NCBI RefSeq assembly: GCF_026262505.1
Contig: NC_067203.1
Coordinates: 2,046,001 to 2,110,000, forward strand
Length of the DNA: 64,000 nucleotides
Source of the DNA: Trichomonas vaginalis G3
Lineage: Eukaryota; Parabasalia; Trichomonadida; Trichomonadidae
Direction of reading: 5' to 3'
Shown here: positions 57,845-64,000 of the stretch, piece by piece
Numbering within the stretch: position 1 is the stretch's first letter
Layout of the letters: every line of letters begins with the position of its first letter
Translations under genes and position numbers: made by a program
The notes under the pieces: model-generated
Database searches by the model: none
Seen by the model: only the letters and a program-made list of their open reading frames with translations
What the model was told of the DNA's origin: nothing

Positions 57845-57997
57845 ATGAAGATTCTACCATATGGTGTTATTGGAAGAGATAAAGATGGAAACCCAATATT
57901 TGATCCAAAGTTAAAATTAAAGTTACTGACAAGACAACAACTTGAAAAGTTGCTGAAACCAAAACAGGATGAGAAAATGAGAAAGAAAAAAATTTAA
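57845..57997 (+). CDS. Small protein, 50 aa
   Basis: MKILPYGVIGRDKDGNPIFD, then LLTRQQLEKLLKPKQDEKMR and a Lys-rich end, after a TTTTTATTTTAGTATAA leader. The LLTRQQLEKLLK helix resembles LLTKDELNKMMIK and IITREEMIKMMQE in the next two small genes, so the three are probably one family. Function unknown. Confidence 0.5.
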   Translation: MKILPYGVIGRDKDGNPIFDPKLKLKLLTRQQLEKLLKPKQDEKMRKKKI

Positions 57998-58023
57998 ATT
58001 ATGTAATTTTATTTTTATCATAA

Positions 58024-58206
58024 ATGACAAAATTAATTAAGCCAACTATTTCTAAATTAATGATACCAATGAAATCATTTCATGGAGTACTTATCCCAGG
58101 TTCTTCACAATTAGCCGGGGCAAGTGTTGTGACTCAAGGTGGAACATTAGCGAATCCATTCAAATTATTAACTAAAGATGAACTTAATAAAATGATGATA
58201 AAATAA
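58024..58206 (+). CDS. Small protein, 60 aa
   Basis: MTKLIKPTISKLMIPMKSFH, a Gly/Ser middle (GSSQLAGASVVTQGG) and the C-terminal helix LLTKDELNKMMIK. The leader TTTTATTTTTATCATAA is the same as that of 58927. See the neighbour at 57845 for the shared helix. Confidence 0.5.
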   Translation: MTKLIKPTISKLMIPMKSFHGVLIPGSSQLAGASVVTQGGTLANPFKLLTKDELNKMMIK

Positions 58207-58242
58207 CTGATAACAAAATTTTATTTCACTACTACCATAAAA

Positions 58243-58343
58243 ACAGGTGAAAAAACAGGTGAAATCTCACCTAGCCGCTTTGCGGCTCTGACCCTTTGGG
58301 TCTCTTCACCTAAACATGGGCTTCGCCCTTGCCGCTAGCGGCT
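58243..58343. repeat. GGTGA palindrome carrying two double-hairpin insertions
   Basis: The palindrome frame AGGTGAAAAAACAGGTGAAATCTCACCT ... CTTCACCTAAACAT ... TATTTTTG is split twice. Insert 1 (58273-58303) is AGCCGC-TTT-GCGGCT, CT, GACCC-TTT-GGGTC, T. Insert 2 (58318-58343) is GGGC-TTC-GCCC, TT, GCCGC-TA-GCGGC, T. Removing both restores the form seen, for example, at 3851-3888. Confidence 0.9.
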
Positions 58344-58590
58344 TATTTTTGTTCAAAGCTTCCACGAGAGAAAAGATTCCTCATTCGCTAAGGATTCCAA
58401 AAATGAAAAAATCATTGATTTCGGCTGAGAAAAAACAGCAAAAACCCTTCTTCCACGGGAACAAAGAAATAAAGAAGAAATAAAGAAGAAATAAAGTAAA
58501 TTTTTTATTTATTCCCGTGGAAGATAGAGCACTTTTATGATACTTTTTATTCACGACAAACAAGACAAACAAAGAAAATGAGAAAATACG

Positions 58591-58662
58591 GCGCCGTCGC
58601 GGTTCGAACCACAGACCCTGACCCCTCCATAACACCGCCTTAGACCACTGTGCTACGTAGCC
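58591..58662 (-). tRNA. tRNA-like sequence, probably degenerate
   Basis: On the minus strand: GGCTACGTAGCACAGTGGTC with a D-arm/A-box, TAAGGCGGTG, and a GGTTCGAACC B-box. The acceptor GGCTACG pairs at five of seven places with CGGCGCC. The T-loop is one base short and no clean anticodon stem forms. Shares a TGTTAT.G..G.GTCA.GG middle with the unit at 14478. It could drive Pol III transcription even if not a tRNA. Confidence 0.4.
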
Positions 58663-58853
58663 TGTCGACATAAGATTTTATAAATTGCATATTTGACGTA
58701 AATTTATTTCCCAGTTATTCAAAAATAATTAATAACTACCTTCCTCATTAATCCTGCTGTGTTGTTGTCAAAATGTCATGTTGTCAACATGGTAGCATGG
58801 TAGCACCTTTAGTTCTTCAAAAATAATTAATTATCGAATAACCTAAAAACATG

Positions 58854-58880
58854 AGACTTTGTCTCCGGACTCTTTGAGTC
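58854..58880 (+). repeat. Double-hairpin mini-element (27 nt)
   Basis: After CATG: AGAC-TTT-GTCT, linker CCG, GACTC-TTT-GAGTC. It lies 46 bases before the small gene at 58927. Confidence 0.8.
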
Positions 58881-58926
58881 ACTTAACGATAAAATAAGTG
58901 ATAACAAATTTTTATTTTTATCATAA

Positions 58927-59091
58927 ATGAATACCCCACAAGCTCAAAATTTACCACGAATCATAACAAGGGAGGAAATGATAAAAATGATGCAAGAACA
59001 TGTTAAAAATAACAAACCACTAAAACTGAGAAAATGTGGTTATGCAGTAATGATGGAAAGAGAGATGTTGTCGAAGAGGAATAAAAATTAA
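58927..59091 (+). CDS. Small protein, 54 aa
   Basis: MNTPQAQNLPRIITREEMIK, then MMQEHVKNNKPLKLRKCGYA and a basic end. The leader TTTTTATTTTTATCATAA supports the start. It converges with 59088, overlapping by four bases. The helix is shared with the two preceding small genes. Confidence 0.5.
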   Translation: MNTPQAQNLPRIITREEMIKMMQEHVKNNKPLKLRKCGYAVMMEREMLSKRNKN

Positions 59092-59351
59092 ATTTGGATT
59101 GAGTTTAAAAATTCATCTTTATTAAATTCATCTCTTCCAATCAATTTATTTATTCTATTAAATTCTTTTATTTTTGCTTCACTCAGTTTAAGGATTGAAC
59201 GGTAAGTTTCTAATTTTTCGATTATTTCTTTATCGTTTTCAGCCCCACCGCATTGCGGCTTCTTTTTGTAATAGCATATTTTTGATTTAATTCTGTTTAG
59301 TTTCTTTTTATATTCATCGTCTGGACTCTTGGCTGCTTTGTTGTCACTCAT
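59088..59351 (-). CDS. Small Lys-rich coiled-coil protein, 87 aa
   Basis: MSDNKAAKSPDDEYKKKLNR, IKSKICYYKKKPQCGGAEND, then an alpha-helical EKLETYRSILKLSEAKIKEF. A CCGC-ATT-GCGG hairpin at 59248-59258, read in frame as PQCGG, looks like half of a mini-element. Next to the integrase in D. Function unknown. Confidence 0.55.
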   Translation of the reverse strand: MSDNKAAKSPDDEYKKKLNRIKSKICYYKKKPQCGGAENDKEIIEKLETYRSILKLSEAKIKEFNRINKLIGRDEFNKDEFLNSIQI

Positions 59352-59371
59352 TTCTTACGAAATAAAAAAAA

Positions 59372-60934
59372 TTAAATATTATTTAAATATAATGGAGTAA
59401 TAAAATAAATCGGAATTTCTATTAATTTATCGCCAACTTCAACTAATGCATTACCGTTAATATATCTAACAAATTCAGCTATTGTGTCAAATCTTCGTCT
59501 TCTTTTTGTCATTAATTTATCAGTTTTTCCATAATCGAGATGAATCAAAACTTTATCCCCTTGTTTAAAATTCATGAGCCCCGAATTAATTTGTTCACGT
59601 TTAACATCATTCAACCTTTCCATTTGCTTTCTAATATATTCCCATTCTTTTGAAATATCATTTTTCATTTCCACCGGTTTCATGTTTATAGTTCTATGCC
59701 ATGTATTATTGTAATAATATACTAGCTGTTGTATGATGGAGTCATGATTTCCATCCCAGTATATCTGACCGTTAACCCCTAACACATCTCTAAGAGTTCT
59801 CATTACCGCATCAACTATTTTATTATGAAACGTATATGAAGAAGATGAGAAGTAAAAATTAATTTGTGGGAAATAATGAGCCATAGCTGCCTGAAATCCT
59901 TTATCACCATCACTCCTTATATTATCTACTCTTTCATGATCTAGTAAGTATTGAATAGCTCTTCTTGTTTCCTGTTCTGTTTTCCCTTTCACTGGAATGC
60001 AATATAAATATCTAGTGTTAATGTTAATGATGAATAAATAAGTAATGTTTCCTTTTGAATATTCCAGATGATCGATTTCGTATGAATATGGATATGGTGC
60101 AAATGAAGGGCGACTGAATTTTTTCTTTAACGGTTGAATTTTCGGGTCAATTGGTTTATTTAATATCTTGAAATCCTTTTTAAAATCTTTTTGCTTCTTT
60201 AATGTTTGAAATGGATATAATAAAGTGAATGATGAAGGATTAACTGAAGGAGGAGGTACTGTCGTTGGAGGTACTGTCGTTGGAGGTACTGTCGATGGAG
60301 GTTTTGGTGTTGTAAGTGGTTTAATTTTATCTGCTTTGATTTTGGATGATGAAGTTTTGGATTTGACACCCACTTTCATTAATTCTGGATGTATTCTGTT
60401 CATTTGTTTTAAATATGCTGTATATAAAGGTTTGATATACTTTCCCGCTTCGAGTTTATGTTGAAGGATGATTTCCAAAAGTTGATCTTCATTTAAAAGT
60501 CGGGCTGAATATGGTTTAACTAATGAATCATAAATTAAAGCTTGTGCATCATTTATGGTCTGAAGGACCTGGGCGTTTTGTACCTTTTGTTTTTGTTCCT
60601 TTGGCTTTTGTGGCTCGGGATTATATAAATTATATAATTCATCAATATCTTTTTTTGTTAATACTTTATTTTTGAAATCTTTCAACTGTTTAAGTTGTGA
60701 TTTAGTTTTTCCCTTTGTATATTCATTATTTTTAATTTTGTCTTTAATTTTAGAAATTATTTTATCATGATATTTCAAAATTTCATTTTTATAATACGAA
60801 TAATAATAATCCATATCATCACCCGTTATATTTTTATTATGTTTTTGGAGATATGCTTTTAAATCATAATAATCAAGAAAATTTTGATTAAATACTAAAT
60901 CATCAATTAAAATTTTTAAATCTGTGTTATCCAT
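59372..60934 (-). CDS. Polinton integrase with long N-terminal extension, 520 aa (element D)
   Basis: The core starts near residue 280. First acid in YSYEIDHLEY, second in NIRSDGDKGF, third in TFHNKIVDAVMRTLRD, where D replaces the usual E. A C-terminal basic/SH3-like segment follows (FKQGDKVLIHLDYGKTDKLM, TKRRRRFDTIAEF). Residues 1-110 are Lys/Tyr-rich helices. A Pro/Thr repeat (PPTTVPPTTVPP; 18-bp DNA repeats at 60245-60300) links to the core. A mini-element is read in frame as VQNAQVLQT. Uninterrupted; probably the recombinase of element D. Confidence 0.88.
   Translation of the reverse strand: MDNTDLKILIDDLVFNQNFLDYYDLKAYLQKHNKNITGDDMDYYYSYYKNEILKYHDKIISKIKDKIKNNEYTKGKTKSQLKQLKDFKNKVLTKKDIDELYNLYNPEPQKPKEQKQKVQNAQVLQTINDAQALIYDSLVKPYSARLLNEDQLLEIILQHKLEAGKYIKPLYTAYLKQMNRIHPELMKVGVKSKTSSSKIKADKIKPLTTPKPPSTVPPTTVPPTTVPPPSVNPSSFTLLYPFQTLKKQKDFKKDFKILNKPIDPKIQPLKKKFSRPSFAPYPYSYEIDHLEYSKGNITYLFIININTRYLYCIPVKGKTEQETRRAIQYLLDHERVDNIRSDGDKGFQAAMAHYFPQINFYFSSSSYTFHNKIVDAVMRTLRDVLGVNGQIYWDGNHDSIIQQLVYYYNNTWHRTINMKPVEMKNDISKEWEYIRKQMERLNDVKREQINSGLMNFKQGDKVLIHLDYGKTDKLMTKRRRRFDTIAEFVRYINGNALVEVGDKLIEIPIYFITPLYLNNI
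60557..60584 (-). repeat. In-frame double-hairpin mini-element in the integrase gene (28 nt)
   Basis: On the minus strand GGTAC-AAA-ACGCC, CA, GGTCC-TTC-AGACC, AT: the same 28-base layout as 55924-55951 with three substitutions, though the host genes are unrelated. Confidence 0.8.
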
Positions 60935-60958
60935 TTATATAAAAATAAAATAAATGTT

Positions 60959-61057
60959 TTAAGGGTGCCCACCTCTTTGAATCATAGTATCAAAACCATC
61001 ATTTACATATTGAATCACATCATTAACGGTTCCTTTTGTCTCTTCTGTGGCATTTTA
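60959..61057 (-). pseudogene. Tiny element protein, frameshifted, about 32 aa
   Basis: ATG at 61057 after a TTTTATTTTTAATAAA leader. One base shift after the first codon gives TEETKGTVNDVIQYVNDGFD and MIQRGGHP up to the stop. Short, but the leader and the clean remainder suggest a former gene between polymerase and integrase. Confidence 0.35.
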
Positions 61058-61077
61058 TTAAAAATAAAATAAATGTA

Positions 61078-64000
61078 TTAAATAAATGGCATACAACATC
61101 CATTTTCACAACATACAGCCTTAGTGTGTGCTCCTGTTAATGCAGTCTTACCGATTGTTAAGCGAGTCATTGACCCGTTTTTAAGTTGTAAATTAATATT
61201 CTGACCATCGAAAATAACTTTATCATTTATTATATCCAAATAATTTTTAGGTGTTAATTGTTTATTTTGCCTTAAACTAACACCTTTCATTTTTTGTGCA
61301 ATCTTTTTGAAGGAGTCTTCACCTATCACTCCGTTGAATGAAGTATAACATTTAGGACATAAAGCAACCATGTTATCACCTTGTTTCTCAATTGCTAAAC
61401 CCAATAATTTTTTCTCATGTGCTTTTTCTTCAACTTTATTATTTAATTTAGGTTTAAATTTCTCATCAAAACAGAAGAAATCAAATGGTGCGAATTTGAA
61501 AATGTTTTTATCATAAAATTTTTTATCGGTAACAATCACCTGAAATGCTTGAGTGTTAGGAAGATTTGGATCGCCAGCGATTGCCCAATAAGATGAATCA
61601 GTATCACCTTCAATGAAATGAAAACGATTAACATCCAAGCATTTATACATAAAATCATAAATGAAAACCAAATACCAGTATTTTGCGTTATCTAAAGTAA
61701 AAAATGCCTCTTGTAAACATGTATCACATCTATAAAATCTATCTTTGAGCATCACTTGATACGTATCCTCTCCTATTTCTCTTATGTTTTTAAACTTATT
61801 TGACATACATGCAACGCGTGCCTTCTGTGTATTCATTATTTTAGTCTTTGCATAATTTTGTGTATTCATTGCATCGTAACCATATGATCCATTAAGCGAA
61901 ATCTTGCAAAATAAACTTTTTCCTTTATTTCCTTCTAATTCAGCCTTTTGTCTTTCGTTCATAAATTCGTTCGCAAATTCATTAAAACAAGTGTTTTTAG
62001 TAAATGTTAAAATTGATTGAATGTCATCAATGATAAAATTAAATCTATCTATTAGATACCATAGATAATAAGAAGAAAATGGTTGATATTGGTTGTGTGT
62101 TGATGCTAACTGAGTTAATTTTCTCTGTTTCTGGTCAACTGGTAGATTGTTTGATTTCATGTAATTATACATAAAACTACCAATTGTTTTTTCATCTGTG
62201 ATAATATCTAAGTTTCTTATTATCGGTAAAAAGTTTATGTAATCATTAATGTATTTTTCATCAATGTGACCCTTTACTTCAGCCACGAATAAAGTATTTT
62301 TCTTTCTAATAATTCCCAGTGCTTTTGCTTTCTTTGTTGCTGTATCACAAATGATAACTCCATTCAATCTTCCCGGCATATACATTTTATGGTCAGTATA
62401 TTGAATGAAATCATGAGGATTAGATGAAAATGATGAAGGATATAATGAATTAAAGTCAACACCAACGAAATGAGTCATGATGTTGGTGGTGTCCTCATTT
62501 GATACAGTTTTAGTTTCTGGATTATATGAAAGTTTATTAATGTGCGTGATTCCTTTAAGATTTACTCTATGTTGAACATTTGATAACCACCAGTAATTCC
62601 ATTACGGAGGATGTGATAAGCTTCAACTGAATCTAAAGTCATTGGTAAATTATTTTTTAATGCGTAATTTCTTAAATTGATTCTTAAACGTTGAACATCT
62701 TCATCTTTGTTTGATTTCACAACATTGCAATAACAACACATTAACTGACAATTTTCTTTAGTATGTGGTTTTTCATTATCTATTCTATCTAATGTTGGTT
62801 TATTAGCATATGTAAACGCTTTACCACACATTTTGCATTTAGATGAAAGGATTAAATCGTGATAGTATTGAAAATCATCCATTGAAACATTATTTTTAGT
62901 ATCCCTTTCTGCTTTTTCATCTTGTTTCTTATATGCTTCAATTTTATATTTCCAATACTTTTTCGTTAATTCAAAACTTGATTCTATCTCTTCCTCAGGA
63001 TATTTTTCATTAGGATTAAAGTCTTTATATGCTAAAGCGTAACGAATCATTGAAGCATTCGATGATAAAGAAAGATTATGAAGCATATCAATTTTATAAA
63101 CAAATGTTTCTTCAATAATTTTATCGATTGGGTCAATCATAATTTCAACATCTTTATTGCAATAATGAATAAAATATTCTAATCTATTCTTAAAATTTTT
63201 AGCATCATTGAGATATATTTGATAATCACTATCTGATATAGTTTCTTGGTTAATGCTGAATAAAATGAATCTTTCGTGAATGGTTCCACTTTATATAATT
63301 CTTCTTCGTAATTCTCCCATGTGATAAATTGATAAGGGAAAAAGGATTTAACACGTGTTTTATTGTTTCCGAAATCTTGAGTGAATTGGTCCAATGTTCC
63401 ACCCGCTATATAATTTCTGATGTCAATAAATCTCAATTCATATGGAATGTTTGTTTTCTTTACAATGACTTGCTTAAATTGTGAAGAAGAACCCAGCATT
63501 GATTTTATTTTCCATTTTGCAGTGTTTAAATCACGAAGAATTAAATTTAAATCAAACTTTCCCGAATTAAAACCTATGATATTCACTTTATTGAATTCCT
63601 CATCTAGAAGTTCTTTAAATGCTTCCTTCTGTTTCTCATTTAATGTCGTTTGCGGCTTCAATAATTCATCGTATTGTTCAATATTTGATTTAGCAACTAA
63701 TGAACAGGTTGAAAATAAAAATTCAATCCAGTCAGAAATAAAAGAATCACTTGAAGTTAAGCAAAAATTCCTCGTATATGTTTTATCGTTTAATTTAACC
63801 GTTGATGATACCATGAATGGTTTTAAGTAAGCATTCAAAGTTGCACACTCAGAAAGTTGTAATTCTTCTTTAGTCTCTAATGTTTCAAAGTCAAAAGTAA
63901 TATAATATCTTGTTGGTTTATAATATTTCTGCAAATTATGAGCTAATAACCACTGATATATCTTCTGTTTCGTAATATGTGGTGCATATGGTTGCTGTGT
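61078..64000 (-). pseudogene. polB: Family-B DNA polymerase with HNH-type zinc segment, frameshifted, 5' end outside window (element D)
   Basis: Three frames read in order from the window's right edge. Exonuclease: YITFDFETLE, NIIGFNSGKFDLNLIL, and after a shift near 63240 FIHYCNKDVEI. Next comes CKMCGKAF...PTLDRIDN... CCYCNVVKSNKD, an HNH/zinc-like block between exonuclease and polymerase. After a shift near 62570: motif A VGVDFNSLYPSSFS, motif B KISLNGSYGY, motif C EGDTDSSYW. A zinc-like CPKCYTSFNG lies near the C-terminus. It is clearly a different polymerase family from that of element B. All catalytic motifs are kept. Confidence 0.88.

Noticed and set aside
58381-58671. 96-codon minus-strand frame over the second tRNA-like unit
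   Set aside because: It overlaps the tRNA-like sequence and AT-rich DNA, without leader or similarity; more likely chance.

Overview
The window is AT-rich eukaryotic DNA made almost entirely of Polinton/Maverick-type (polintovirus-like) elements packed side by side and inside one another. Each element carries the usual Polinton set: retroviral-type integrase, protein-primed family-B DNA polymerase, double jelly-roll major capsid protein, FtsK/HerA-type packaging ATPase and small virion-protein candidates. To this they add accessory genes: KilA-N proteins, a Dam-like adenine methyltransferase, HNH and GIY-YIG nucleases, and tail-fibre-like proteins with a phage-type collar domain. Very short 5' leaders, the standard code and this gene mix point to a parabasalid protist of the Trichomonas type. 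That is inference from the families; no host gene or rRNA is present to prove it. No cellular housekeeping gene was found.

Layout. (1) 1-13801, element A: fibre (cut by the window start), intact-length integrase, broken KilA-N genes, a decayed PolB, decayed capsid genes, and a right end with a hairpin and ATACTAACT. (2) 13802-26005, element B: the 3' part of an integrase gene directly abutting the end of A (so A appears to sit inside B), KilA-N genes, an intact 1296-codon PolB, capsid genes with a few frameshifts, and the same terminal signature. (3) 26006-26276, short flank. (4) 26277-47184, element C: complete, about 20.9 kb, with terminal inverted repeats that start in long poly-A/poly-T tracts and a probable TTGAC target duplication. 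It has no recognisable PolB. (5) 47187-49441, gene-free flank with a 32-bp tandem array (about 28 copies). (6) about 49442-64000, element D: a different Polinton family whose PolB runs out of the window.

Many genes carry single-base frameshifts, often in homopolymers. They are listed as pseudogenes over the whole inferred gene; some could be sequencing error.

The most unusual signals are non-coding. First, a family of 26-31-nt GC-rich double-hairpin mini-insertions occurs between genes, inside other repeats and in frame inside proteins. Second, a family of intergenic palindromes keeps its architecture while its stem word changes (GGTGA, GTTAGA, GGGTAGA). Third, the terminal hairpins of A and B have unrelated but self-complementary stems around one conserved core. 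Fibre genes also look exchanged between otherwise unrelated elements.
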